This document shows positions 43,192 to 51,551 of a DNA stretch of 64,000 nt, piece by piece. The notes under the pieces were generated by a model. That model did not search any database. It was given only the letters and a program-made list of their open reading frames with translations, and was not told the DNA's origin. Made by a program: the position numbers and the translations under genes. The first letter of the stretch is position 1, and each line of letters opens with the position of its first letter. The stretch spans positions 1 through 64,000 of the forward strand of contig DAOMGE010000005.1 of the NCBI GenBank assembly GCA_035430165.1, written 5' to 3'. Source of the stretch: UBA7239 sp035430165 (GTDB lineage: Bacteria; Pseudomonadota; Gammaproteobacteria; Pseudomonadales; UBA7239).

Positions 43192-44079
43192 ATGAGCAGC
43201 GACTTCCCTGCTTTCCTGCAAGCCTGCCAGCAGCGCGTCCAGCAAACACTGGAATCGGTACTGCCAAAAACAGATGAACCCGCCAGCCGCCTGAAACACG
43301 CCATGCGCTACAGCGCCCTCAATGGAGGAAAACGCGTACGCGCCACACTGGTCTACGCGGCGGCTGAAGCGGTCAGCGGCAAATCCCCTCCGGAAACCGA
43401 CAGTGCCGCATGCGCAGTCGAACTGGTCCACGCCTACTCGCTGGTGCATGATGATTTACCCGCCATGGACAATGACGACCTGCGCCGCGGTCAGCCAACC
43501 TGCCACATCGCCTTTGACGAAGCCACTGCCATACTGGCTGGTGACGCCCTCCAGACGCTGGCCTTTGAACATCTCGCTACCAGCGATCTGTCAGCTGAAA
43601 TCCGCTGTCAGCTGGTCCTGATGCTGGCACAAGCCTCTGGCGCTACCGGTATGGTGGCGGGCCAGGATATGGATCTCGCCGCTGAAAACAGCAGGATTTC
43701 GCTAGCAGAACTGGAAAGCTTGCACAGACACAAGACGGGCGCACTCATTACTGCCAGTGTGCAAATGGGTGCAATTGTCGCCAGTGCCAGCGAAGAACAG
43801 ATCCAGGCGCTGACTCGCTACGCCGAAGCCATCGGTCTCGCCTTTCAGGTACAGGATGACATCCTCGATATCGAAGGCAGCACAGAGGAACTCGGCAAAA
43901 CACAGGGTGCCGATATCGCCCTCAATAAATCCACCTACCCCAGCCTGCTCGGCATTGAACAAGCCAGGCAACGCAGCCTGGATTTACGTGATGACGCGAT
44001 AAAGTCATTGTCGATTTTTGGCCCGCCAGCCGATCACTTGCGTGCCCTTGCGCACTACATTATCAATAGAAAAAAATAA
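43192..44079 (+). CDS. ispA: Farnesyl diphosphate synthase (short-chain polyprenyl synthase)
   Basis: A 295-residue trans-prenyltransferase that extends DMAPP/GPP with IPP to farnesyl diphosphate for quinones, undecaprenyl phosphate and other isoprenoids. The first Asp-rich motif HDDLPAMDNDDLRRG (DDxxxxD) and the second DDILD in FQVQDDILDIEG are present, with GGKRVRATL and HKTGALI. I chose ATG 43192; GTG 43180 is possible. It follows xseB by about 20 bases. The dxs gene found downstream in E. coli is missing here; a terminator follows instead. Confidence 0.94.
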   Translation: MSSDFPAFLQACQQRVQQTLESVLPKTDEPASRLKHAMRYSALNGGKRVRATLVYAAAEAVSGKSPPETDSAACAVELVHAYSLVHDDLPAMDNDDLRRGQPTCHIAFDEATAILAGDALQTLAFEHLATSDLSAEIRCQLVLMLAQASGATGMVAGQDMDLAAENSRISLAELESLHRHKTGALITASVQMGAIVASASEEQIQALTRYAEAIGLAFQVQDDILDIEGSTEELGKTQGADIALNKSTYPSLLGIEQARQRSLDLRDDAIKSLSIFGPPADHLRALAHYIINRKK

Positions 44080-44080
44080 A

Positions 44081-44104
44081 AAACCCGCACTCGGCGGGTT
44101 TTTT
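44081..44104. terminator. Bidirectional terminator between ispA and gap
   Basis: The stem AAACCCGC/GCGGGTTT with loop ACTCG has A-rich sequence on the left and a T-run on the right. It serves convergent ispA and gap. Confidence 0.9.
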
Positions 44105-44128
44105 ATTTTTCAGGTGTTTTTCACTCCA

Positions 44129-45592
44129 TCACACTTTTGGATAGACGCGGTAGTTAACACCAGCCAGTTTTTCCAGAACGCGATGTACCTGGCAAGAGTA
44201 ACCAAACTCGTTGTCGTACCAGAGATACATCACGACGTGGTTGCCACGCACAATTGTCGCCTTGGCATCAAAAATACACGCGTGACGCGAACCAACGAAA
44301 TCGCTAGATACCACTTCTGTACTGTTAGTGTAGTCAATCTGTTTACGGAGCGGTGAATGCAGCGCCATGTAGCGCATGTATTCGTTCAACTCTTCGACTG
44401 TGGTTTCTTTTTCCAGCTCAAGATTCAGGATCGCCATCGATACATTCGGGATAGGAACGCGGATCGCATTGCCTGTCAGTTTACCCGCCAGTTCCGGCAA
44501 CGCCTTGGCAACAGCTTTGGCTGCACCCGTTTCGGTGATAACCATGTTCAGCGGCGCACTGCGACCACGGCGGTCTGACTTGTGATAGTTGTCGATCAGG
44601 TTCTGGTCATTGGTATAGGCATGAACTGTCTCGATATGACCTGACTTAACACCATATTTGTCATTGACCGCTTTGAGCGCAGGCACCACCGCATTGGTTG
44701 TGCAAGAAGCAGCAGAAACAATCTTGTCTTCAAGTGAAATCTGCTCATGGTTAACACCAAAAACGATATTCTTGACATCACCCTTGGCCGGCGCCGTCAG
44801 CAACACCTGACTTACACCTTTCGCCTGCAAGTGCTTGGAGAGGCCCGCTTCGTCAGTCAGTTTGCCCGTGTTTTCCACGACAATCGCATTGTGAATGCCG
44901 TACTGGGTGTAATCGATAGTTTCCGGCGCATCGGCATAGATGATCTTGATCTCGTTACCGTTGGCGATAAAGCTTTGTGTTTCCTCATCCACCCGGATCG
45001 TGCCACGGAAAGGTCCGTGTACAGAATCACGACGCAACAGTGATGCGCGTTTTTCCAGATCATTGGAACCTTTGCCTTTGCGTACAACAATGGCACGCAA
45101 ACGCAGCACATCGCCACCACCGGTTTTTTCGATCAGCAGACGCGCCATCAAACGGCCGATACGCCCAAAACCGTACAGGATCACATCACGTGGTTCCGGA
45201 ATCGGTTTCACATCCGTATCAATGGCTTCAGCCACTTCACGTTTTACATAGTCAGTGACCGTCAAACCACCGCTGTCCTTCATGAAATTGACAGCAATAC
45301 GGCCGACATCGATATGCGCACGACCCAACTTCAAACCAGCCAGGGCCTGTACGACAGGGAATGTTTCAAATTCAGACAATTCGTTTTGCTCGACCTGACG
45401 AACGAAACGATGCGCCTTCATGATGTCGATAACCGAACGACTATAAAGCTGCTGACCATAGATGTAGGTATTGACGTTGTGTTCGCGATGCAGCTTGCCA
45501 ATCAGCGGAATCATGTCTTCCGCCAGCGCTTCGCGTTTTTTCCAGTCAGCGAAATAATCAGCGGGTTTCGGGCGTTTCTGTTCTTCGGCCAT
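44129..45592 (-). CDS. Glyceraldehyde-3-phosphate dehydrogenase, long Pseudomonas-type
   Basis: A 487-residue GAPDH with an N-terminal extension of about 130 residues before the Rossmann domain (ILYGFGRIGRLMARLL). The catalytic Cys is in VSAASCTTNAVVPALKAV and the helper His in ETVHAYTNDQNLID; the sugar-phosphate sites follow in SDRRGRSAPLNMVITETGAAKAV. The extended form is known in Pseudomonas and related gammaproteobacteria, where it is used mostly in gluconeogenic direction. It probably oxidises or forms glyceraldehyde 3-phosphate with NAD(P); cofactor choice is not clear from sequence. It is single, convergent with ispA and divergent from srkA. Confidence 0.9.
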   Translation of the reverse strand: MAEEQKRPKPADYFADWKKREALAEDMIPLIGKLHREHNVNTYIYGQQLYSRSVIDIMKAHRFVRQVEQNELSEFETFPVVQALAGLKLGRAHIDVGRIAVNFMKDSGGLTVTDYVKREVAEAIDTDVKPIPEPRDVILYGFGRIGRLMARLLIEKTGGGDVLRLRAIVVRKGKGSNDLEKRASLLRRDSVHGPFRGTIRVDEETQSFIANGNEIKIIYADAPETIDYTQYGIHNAIVVENTGKLTDEAGLSKHLQAKGVSQVLLTAPAKGDVKNIVFGVNHEQISLEDKIVSAASCTTNAVVPALKAVNDKYGVKSGHIETVHAYTNDQNLIDNYHKSDRRGRSAPLNMVITETGAAKAVAKALPELAGKLTGNAIRVPIPNVSMAILNLELEKETTVEELNEYMRYMALHSPLRKQIDYTNSTEVVSSDFVGSRHACIFDAKATIVRGNHVVMYLWYDNEFGYSCQVHRVLEKLAGVNYRVYPKV

Positions 45593-45716
45593 CGCGCTAC
45601 ACCTGTGGTGAGTGGTTTAAAAAGAGGCGCTATTATCGTGATTCAGACCTAGTGCTGCAACCGAGCGCCGACCCGGGATTTGGCATACCATGCATCTCCT
45701 TATCAAGGCTCACCCC

Positions 45717-46760
45717 ATGCACGACATCCCCGCCACCACCCACAGTAGCCACCCTTTCTCCCTGCTGACACCGGAACGACTGCTGGATACCGTCGAAAAG
45801 CAGCTGGCTGAACAGGGACTGTACTGTGACGGCCGCTTTCTGGCACTGAACAGCTATGAAAATCGCGTCTACCAGATCGGCATCGAGGGCGAACAACCCC
45901 TGATCGCCAAGTTTTATCGGCCAAACCGCTGGACCACGGCTCAGATACTCGAAGAACACGCGTTCTGTTACGAGCTGGCCGAGGATGAATTCCCGGTCGT
46001 CACACCAGTCCGCCACAACGGCTGCAGTCTGTTTGAACAGACATTGAACGATGAAACGCTTGGTGAGCAAACGTTCCAGTTTGCCCTGTTTCCGCGCAAG
46101 GGCGGCCGCGCACCCGAATTCGACAACCTCGACCACCTGCTGATCATGGGTCGCTGGATTGCACGCTTGCACAACATCGGCGGTATCAGGCCTTTCCAGG
46201 AGCGACCAACGCTGGATATCCAGAGTTACGGCAGTGACAGCGTTGCCTTCATCAGCGAGCACTTCATTCCATCTTCCCTGAAGATTGCCTATACGACACT
46301 GACACGGGATTTGCTGCAACTGCTGCAGGAAAAACAAAAAACGTTCAACGATATTGCTTTTATTCGCACGCACAGTGATTGCCACGCCGGCAATGTCTTG
46401 TGGCGCGACGATCTGCCACATTTTGTCGATTTTGATGATGCGCGCATGGCACCCGCCGTGCAGGATATCTGGATGTTGTTATCCGGTGATCGACACGAGC
46501 AGACTGCGCAACTGGCAGAAATTATCGAGGGTTATGAGGAATTTCGTGAATTTGATCAACGCGAACTGCACTGGATAGAAATCCTGCGCACGCTTCGCAT
46601 GATGCATTACAGCGCCTGGCTAGCACGCCGCTGGGATGACCCCGCCTTCCCGTTGCATTTCCCATGGTTCAACAGCGAACGCTACTGGGGACAACACATC
46701 CTCGAATTGCGCGAACAACTCGGTGCATTGCAGGAAGATCCCTTGAAAATTTCCATGTAG
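45717..46760 (+). CDS. srkA: Stress response kinase A (YihE family)
   Basis: A 347-residue APH/choline-kinase-fold Ser/Thr kinase matching E. coli SrkA: ALNSYENRVYQIGIEGEQPLIAKFYRP, ILEEHAFCYELAEDEFPVVTPV, the catalytic loop RTHSDCHAGNVLWRDD (Asp and Asn), metal motif VDFDDARMAPAVQDIWMLLSG, and ARRWDDPAFPLHFPWF. It is linked to protection against programmed cell death after envelope stress. I chose ATG 45717, with AAGG about 8 bases upstream; 45690 is possible. Its stop codon TAG forms the left end of the repeat pair at 46757-46835. Confidence 0.92.
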   Translation: MHDIPATTHSSHPFSLLTPERLLDTVEKQLAEQGLYCDGRFLALNSYENRVYQIGIEGEQPLIAKFYRPNRWTTAQILEEHAFCYELAEDEFPVVTPVRHNGCSLFEQTLNDETLGEQTFQFALFPRKGGRAPEFDNLDHLLIMGRWIARLHNIGGIRPFQERPTLDIQSYGSDSVAFISEHFIPSSLKIAYTTLTRDLLQLLQEKQKTFNDIAFIRTHSDCHAGNVLWRDDLPHFVDFDDARMAPAVQDIWMLLSGDRHEQTAQLAEIIEGYEEFREFDQRELHWIEILRTLRMMHYSAWLARRWDDPAFPLHFPWFNSERYWGQHILELREQLGALQEDPLKISM

Positions 46761-46835
46761 GGGCGCAATTCATTGCGCCATCTTGAACCGAAAATTTATA
46801 TACAGAAATCGGGACGCGATGAATCGCGCCCCTAC
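46757..46835. repeat. Paired palindromic repeat element, 79 bp, with inverted ends
   Basis: The element begins GTAGGGGCGC and ends GCGCCCCTAC, which are inverted copies. The left half has the hairpin GGCGCAA/TTGCGCC; the right half has GCGAT/ATCGC inside imperfect arms. The intervening ~30 bases are AT-rich. It is related to the palindromes at 1-22 and 1438-1461 (ATTCAT centre, GTAGGGGCG arm). The left TAG is the stop codon of srkA, and on the minus strand the right TAG is the stop codon of the gene at 46832-47614. It looks like a BIME-like or miniature inverted-repeat element; no transposase or RAYT gene is in the window. Confidence 0.8.
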
Positions 46836-47614
46836 GGTGCAGAAACAGATTCGCGCACGGAGCTGCCTTTGTAAATAGCGCTCAAAGGCCATGTCGTGCC
46901 ATTAGCCGGATTTAACGGTTCCGGATCGAGATAATCAGGCACGCCGTCATTGTCATCATCGCTGTCACAGACATTACCCTGTCCATCGTGATCTGTATCC
47001 AGCTGGTTAGCATTTGCGTTTAGCGGGCAATTATCACTGACATCCGGCACACCATCATTATCATCATCCGTGTCACATGCGTCACCCTGCGCATCGCCGT
47101 CATTATTCAACTGGTTGTTGTTGGCAACCCCCGGGCAATTATCTGCACTGTCCCCAATGCCATCATTATCGGCATCCTGTCCTGTATAAAGGACAAAAAT
47201 ATCACCTGTAACAACTTGCCAGCACTCCTTCTTCGGGGCAAGGATTGATCCACCTGTTGTGCATATATCCTGCCCTCCCCTCCACTCGGGAAAACTGTAG
47301 GAAATTGAAGTAAATGTTTCACTTCCTGTTAAAAGATGTGAGGTGACTGAAACCGATGGCGTATAGAAAAAACAGTACCCGTCGCCAACGTTGTCACTGC
47401 AGGTCAATGTCTTGCCAGATACAGAACAGGTAAGATTGAACGTGTAATGGTAATTCTGGTAAGGATAACCACAGGTAAAAACCGGGCTCTTCTTGGAAAC
47501 GCTGGTTGCCGCCACAGACAACAACGGCATCACACAACTGGCAACCAACAAACAACAAGCAAGCCAATGACGGTAGGAGAAAAACCCCGATAATCGAGCA
47601 GCAAACCGGCTCAT
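46832..47614 (-). CDS. Secreted Cys-rich protein with calcium repeats and conserved tail
   Basis: A 260-residue protein from ATG 47614 (AAGGA upstream). Signal peptide about 1-36 (core WLACCLLVASCVMPLL); an unrecognised Cys-rich beta domain about 37-150 (CGYPYQNYHYTFNLTCSV, CSDNVGDGYCFFY, CTTGG, CWQVVTGD); thrombospondin type 3 repeats about 150-238 with the classic DNCP and DACDTDDDNDGVPD pattern; tail TWPLSAIYKGSSVRESVSAP. The signal peptide shares M-x-RFA, S-[FY]-R and ACCLL with the gene at 19-1373, and the upstream leader is shared too. It is predicted to be exported and calcium-stabilised; the function is unknown. An in-frame start at 47680 would run through the leader and is unlikely. 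Confidence 0.85.
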   Translation of the reverse strand: MSRFAARLSGFFSYRHWLACCLLVASCVMPLLSVAATSVSKKSPVFTCGYPYQNYHYTFNLTCSVSGKTLTCSDNVGDGYCFFYTPSVSVTSHLLTGSETFTSISYSFPEWRGGQDICTTGGSILAPKKECWQVVTGDIFVLYTGQDADNDGIGDSADNCPGVANNNQLNNDGDAQGDACDTDDDNDGVPDVSDNCPLNANANQLDTDHDGQGNVCDSDDDNDGVPDYLDPEPLNPANGTTWPLSAIYKGSSVRESVSAP

Positions 47615-47632
47615 GGATGGTGTCCTTGTTTG

Positions 47633-47669
47633 TTTTTCTTTATGTACGACAAAGGTAGCACTTAACCCC
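47633..47669 (-). promoter_or_regulatory. Leader conserved between two calcium-repeat protein genes
   Basis: On the minus strand the blocks GGGGT, GTGCTACC, TCG and CATAAAGAAAA occur in this order and at nearly the same spacing as before the gene starting at 1373. It lies 19-55 bases upstream of ATG 47614. Either promoter or mRNA leader; the function is inferred. Confidence 0.5.
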
Positions 47670-47785
47670 CATACCAACAAGGCGATAAGACACGTCTGCT
47701 GTTAGGCTCACCTGCATCTGGCTGGTACAATGCGCCCATCCAGAATCACGCATCCCGTATCTTTTATTGCAGGCACAGCCGTTAC

Positions 47786-48859
47786 ATGAGCAACCAGGAC
47801 AATACGTCAGCCAAACCTTCCCTCAGCTACAAGGATGCCGGTGTCGATATCGACGCCGGTACCGCGCTGGTCGAACGCATCAAGCATGTCGCCAAAAAAA
47901 CCCGCCGCCCGGGTGTGATGAGCGGTCTGGGCGGTTTCGGCGCCCTGTTCGAAATTCCCAGCCACTACAAACACCCGGTGCTGGTGTCCGGCACTGACGG
48001 CGTGGGCACCAAGCTGCGGCTGGCGATTGACCTGAAGAAGCACGACACGGTCGGCATCGATCTGGTGGCCATGTGTGTGAATGATCTGGTGGTCTGCGGC
48101 GCAGAACCGCTGTTTTTTCTCGATTACTACGCCACCGGCAAACTGGACGTGGAGATTGCTGCCAGCGTGATCGGTGGCATTGGTGAAGGTTGTGAACAGG
48201 CCGGCTGCGCACTGGTTGGCGGTGAAACGGCAGAAATGCCCGGCATGTATGAAGGTGATGACTACGACATGGCTGGTTTCTGCGTCGGTGCTGTCGAAAA
48301 AGAACTGATTATCGACGGCTCGCGTGTGCATGTGGGCGACGCCCTCATCGGCATCGCCTCCTCCGGCCCACATTCCAACGGCTACTCGCTGATCCGCAAG
48401 ATCCTGCAAGTCTCCGGCGCTAATCCCGCCACTGACATGCTCGAAGGTAAACCGCTGGCCGATTGGTTGATGGCACCGACACGCATCTACGTGAAATCGA
48501 TCCTGCACCTGATCCGCGCCGCCGATGTGCGCGCTGTGGCCCACATTACCGGCGGCGGTCTCACCGAAAACCTGCCACGCGTACTGCCAACCGGTTCAAA
48601 AGCGGTTATCGACACCAGGAGCTGGAAACAGGGCCCGGTATTTGACTGGCTGCAACAGAACGGCAATGTTGACCCCATGGAAATGCTGCGCACCTTTAAT
48701 TGCGGCATCGGCATGATTGTCTGTGTACCACAAAGCGATGCGCAAAATACACTGGCCATTCTCGAAGACTGCGGCGAAACCGCTTTTGTGATCGGCCAGA
48801 TCCACAAAGGGACGGCAAATGCTGAACCGCATGTGGAATACTCTGGTTTAAAAAACTGA
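47786..48859 (+). CDS. purM: Phosphoribosylformylglycinamidine cyclo-ligase
   Basis: A 357-residue AIR synthetase of purine biosynthesis: it closes the imidazole ring using ATP. Family blocks include LSYKDAGVDIDAGTALVERIK, VLVSGTDGVGTKLRLA, GIDLVAMCVNDLVVCGAEPLFFLDYYATGKL, CALVGGETAEMPGMY and ASSGPHSNGYSLIRKI. The length is normal. purN follows after 7 bases, the standard purMN pair. Confidence 0.97.
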   Translation: MSNQDNTSAKPSLSYKDAGVDIDAGTALVERIKHVAKKTRRPGVMSGLGGFGALFEIPSHYKHPVLVSGTDGVGTKLRLAIDLKKHDTVGIDLVAMCVNDLVVCGAEPLFFLDYYATGKLDVEIAASVIGGIGEGCEQAGCALVGGETAEMPGMYEGDDYDMAGFCVGAVEKELIIDGSRVHVGDALIGIASSGPHSNGYSLIRKILQVSGANPATDMLEGKPLADWLMAPTRIYVKSILHLIRAADVRAVAHITGGGLTENLPRVLPTGSKAVIDTRSWKQGPVFDWLQQNGNVDPMEMLRTFNCGIGMIVCVPQSDAQNTLAILEDCGETAFVIGQIHKGTANAEPHVEYSGLKN

Positions 48860-48866
48860 TAACGCA

Positions 48867-49511
48867 ATGCGCCGCAAAAAACTGGTCATCCTGATTTCCG
48901 GCAGCGGCAGTAACCTGCAAGCATTTATCGACGCCGTTGCTGCGGGCACACTGCACGCAGACATCGCCTGCGTCATCAGCAACAAGCCTGGCGTGTTCGG
49001 ACTGGAACGCGCAAGCAAAGCCAACATCGAAACGGCCGTGCTCGAACACAAATCCTTTGCAACACGGGAAGATTACGATCACGCCCTGTTAGCGCTCGTG
49101 GAAAAATTCCAGCCGGATCTGGTGGTGCTGGCCGGTTTCATGCGCATCCTCACCCCGGTTTTTGTCACGCCGCTGTATGGCAAACTGATCAACATCCATC
49201 CGTCACTGCTACCGAAATATCCCGGCTTGCACACACACCAGCGCGCCATTGATGCAGGTGACAAGGAAGCCGGTGTCACGGTACATTTTGTCTCGGCAGA
49301 ACTGGATGCAGGACCGGCAATCATGCAGGCCAGCGTGCCTGTCCTGGCCGGCGATGATGCCAACACCCTTGGCCAACGCGTACTGGCGCGTGAACATAAA
49401 ATTTATCCGCTGGTGGCACAATGGCTCTGTGAAGGCCGGTTACACTGCGATGGTGAAACTGCGAGCCTGGATGGAAAACCCTTACCGCAATCCGGAATCC
49501 GTTACCCATGA
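48867..49511 (+). CDS. purN: Phosphoribosylglycinamide formyltransferase
   Basis: A 214-residue GAR transformylase using 10-formyl-tetrahydrofolate. The nucleotide loop is VILISGSGSNLQAFI (about 8-21); the catalytic set is NIHPSLLP (Asn, His) and ELDAGP (Asp); AGFMRIL and GVTVHFV are folate-site blocks. Its stop overlaps the next gene's start by 4 bases. Confidence 0.96.
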   Translation: MRRKKLVILISGSGSNLQAFIDAVAAGTLHADIACVISNKPGVFGLERASKANIETAVLEHKSFATREDYDHALLALVEKFQPDLVVLAGFMRILTPVFVTPLYGKLINIHPSLLPKYPGLHTHQRAIDAGDKEAGVTVHFVSAELDAGPAIMQASVPVLAGDDANTLGQRVLAREHKIYPLVAQWLCEGRLHCDGETASLDGKPLPQSGIRYP

Positions 49512-50293
49512 TCTCTCAAGCGAAAAGATATACCTCATTAAAAAACGCAGTGACCGGCCTTGTATTTCTGCTGACCGCACCACTGCCAACCACTGCAGCA
49601 CCCCCTCCACAAACCACAGCAGTGACTGCAGCAGCACCAGTGGAACACCACGCCTATACCGCCATCTATCAGGCGGTATTCAAGGGCTTTCCGCTGCAAG
49701 CGACACACCGACTGGAAAAATCCGGCAACGACTGGTTTTTCTCCAGTATTGCGAGTGGTTTTTTCGGACAGATTGAAGAAAACTCGACCTTCACCTTCAC
49801 CAGCAAAGGTATCGTGCCGTTGCACTATCTGTACCAGCGCAGTGTGCTTGGTCATGAAAGCGAGAACGAAATAACCTACAACCAAGTGGATAAAATCGCA
49901 TCATCCAGCAAGGGCGACAAAACCTATACCGTCAAGCTGAACGGTGATGAACTTGATCAGGGCACTTACACCACCGCGATGCGCGACGATCTTGCACGCG
50001 GCATCAATGAACCCTGCTACAAGGTTGTTGATGGCGACGAAATCGAGAATTTCTGTTTTCGCAATCTCGGTCATGAAACCATCGACACGGCACTCGGCAA
50101 ACTGGATACCGTGGTTCTGGAACGCGTCCGCAAACCGACCAGCCCACGCCGTACACGTTACTGGTTTGCGCCGTCACTCGACTACACCATTGCGAAACTG
50201 GAACATCAGGAAGTTAAAAACGAAACGGCTTACTCGCTGGAAATAACCTACTACCACAACGACAAAGATGGCGCCAGCAGCCACAAAAAATAA
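49508..50293 (+). CDS. DUF3108 exported protein
   Basis: A 261-residue protein with a signal peptide (about 1-31, LVFLLTAPLPTTAA), a short Thr/Ala/Pro-rich linker, and a DUF3108-type beta domain (about 48-250). The lead block is YTAIYQAVFKGFPLQATHRLEKSGNDWFFSSIASGFFGQIEENSTF, with later blocks GTYTTAMRDDLARGIN and TRYWFAPSLDYTIAKLEHQ. DUF3108 proteins are periplasmic or outer-membrane-linked and resemble LolB/LppX-like lipid-binding folds, but no reaction is known. The 4-base overlap with purN (ATGA) shows coupling. Placement after purMN is a recurrent gammaproteobacterial arrangement. Confidence 0.85.
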   Translation: MISQAKRYTSLKNAVTGLVFLLTAPLPTTAAPPPQTTAVTAAAPVEHHAYTAIYQAVFKGFPLQATHRLEKSGNDWFFSSIASGFFGQIEENSTFTFTSKGIVPLHYLYQRSVLGHESENEITYNQVDKIASSSKGDKTYTVKLNGDELDQGTYTTAMRDDLARGINEPCYKVVDGDEIENFCFRNLGHETIDTALGKLDTVVLERVRKPTSPRRTRYWFAPSLDYTIAKLEHQEVKNETAYSLEITYYHNDKDGASSHKK

Positions 50294-50323
50294 CGCCGCA
50301 AAAGCTTGTGCGTGGCGCAAGTG

Positions 50324-51550
50324 TTATTCGTGACGCAGGATGTCTGCGGGCTGTATCCGGGTAGCACGCCACGCAGGATAAATACTCGCCAGCGTGCTGA
50401 TCATTAACGCGGACATAACTACCAGCCCTACATCTACACCACGCAAATCCGACGGCAAATAATTGACCGGATAGACATCCGTACTAAGAAACCGCACACC
50501 GAGCATCTGCTGCAAACCTTCGGCAATCTGTGGCATGCCCAGTGACAAGGCTATGCCGAGCGCTGCGCCGATCAATGTACCGGTCGCGCCAATCAGGAAA
50601 CCGTGCAGCATAAAAATTCGCATCACCTCGCGATTCGGAACACCCATGGCACGCAAGATCGCAATATCACCGCGCTTGTCCGCCACCACCAGCACCAGTG
50701 AGCACACCACGTTAAAGGCAGCTATCACGATAATCAGCAACAACATCAACATCACCATTTCGCGCGACATCTGGATGGCCTGATAAAGATTGCCGTGCGT
50801 CTGCAACCAGGTCTTGATGAAATAGCCGCGCGGCAAGCTGTTGACCAATTCCCACGCCACCTTGTCGGCATCCAGCCAGTTGTCCACGCCAAAACGTATC
50901 GCAGACACACCCTTGATCCCGTAGTAATCCTGCAATAGCGGCAATTGTGCGACAACCAGATTGTTATCCACTTCCGTGCCGGTTTCGTAAAATCCCGCCA
51001 CAGGCAAACTGATAACACGCGGTTGCGATTGCGAATCGCCCGAGCCTGGCAACATTGCCACCACAGTATTACCTTCGCTGATCGACAACTTCCCGGCGAG
51101 TTTTTTGCTAACCAGAACCGACTGCGGATTAGCGCGCCATGCTGCCCAGGTTTTCTGCCCGGTAAATTCATCGAAATGCGACAGCCGTGCTTCGGATTCA
51201 GGGTCGGTAGCGAATAACAGCACCGGCTCCGCCTGTGATCCCACCACCAACAATCCCTGTGCTTCAATCAACGGGCCTGCCGCAGTAATTTTTTTATTCA
51301 ATAACACGGCAAGCGCTTTTTCTTTCCAGTCATCAATTTCACCGGTTTGCGGATAGAGTGTTATTGCCGGAACAACACGCAATATCCTGGTGCGCAATTC
51401 ATGCTCGAAACCGTTCATCACCGACAACACAGTGATCAGCAAAGCAACCGCTATCACCAGCCCTGTCATCGACATACGTGCAATGAAACCGAGCAACTGT
51501 GAACCGCTGCGCGCTTGCGCATAACGCCATGCGATGAAGCGCGTCACCAT
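50324..51550 (-). CDS. lolE: Lipoprotein-releasing ABC permease LolE/LolC type (second gene)
   Basis: A 408-residue permease with four membrane helices: TM1 about 22-45 after FIAWRYAQARSGSQLLGFIARMSMTG, a large periplasmic domain (about 50-265), and TM2-TM4 about 270-400, ending YPAWRATRIQPADILRHE. The coupling-helix block IAILRAMGVPNREVMRIFMLHG contacts LolD. With LolC and LolD it extracts mature lipoproteins from the inner membrane and hands them to LolA. ATG 51550 is 1 base after the lolD stop. Assignment of E rather than C follows gene order only. Confidence 0.9.
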   Translation of the reverse strand: MVTRFIAWRYAQARSGSQLLGFIARMSMTGLVIAVALLITVLSVMNGFEHELRTRILRVVPAITLYPQTGEIDDWKEKALAVLLNKKITAAGPLIEAQGLLVVGSQAEPVLLFATDPESEARLSHFDEFTGQKTWAAWRANPQSVLVSKKLAGKLSISEGNTVVAMLPGSGDSQSQPRVISLPVAGFYETGTEVDNNLVVAQLPLLQDYYGIKGVSAIRFGVDNWLDADKVAWELVNSLPRGYFIKTWLQTHGNLYQAIQMSREMVMLMLLLIIVIAAFNVVCSLVLVVADKRGDIAILRAMGVPNREVMRIFMLHGFLIGATGTLIGAALGIALSLGMPQIAEGLQQMLGVRFLSTDVYPVNYLPSDLRGVDVGLVVMSALMISTLASIYPAWRATRIQPADILRHE

Positions 51551-51551
51551 T

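Noticed and set aside
45633..46421. 262-codon minus-strand open frame inside srkA
   Set aside because: It is antisense to a clear SrkA kinase, has no recognisable domain, and arises from the codon bias of the real gene.
47807..48544. 245-codon minus-strand open frame
   Set aside because: Fully antisense to purM, whose motifs are complete.
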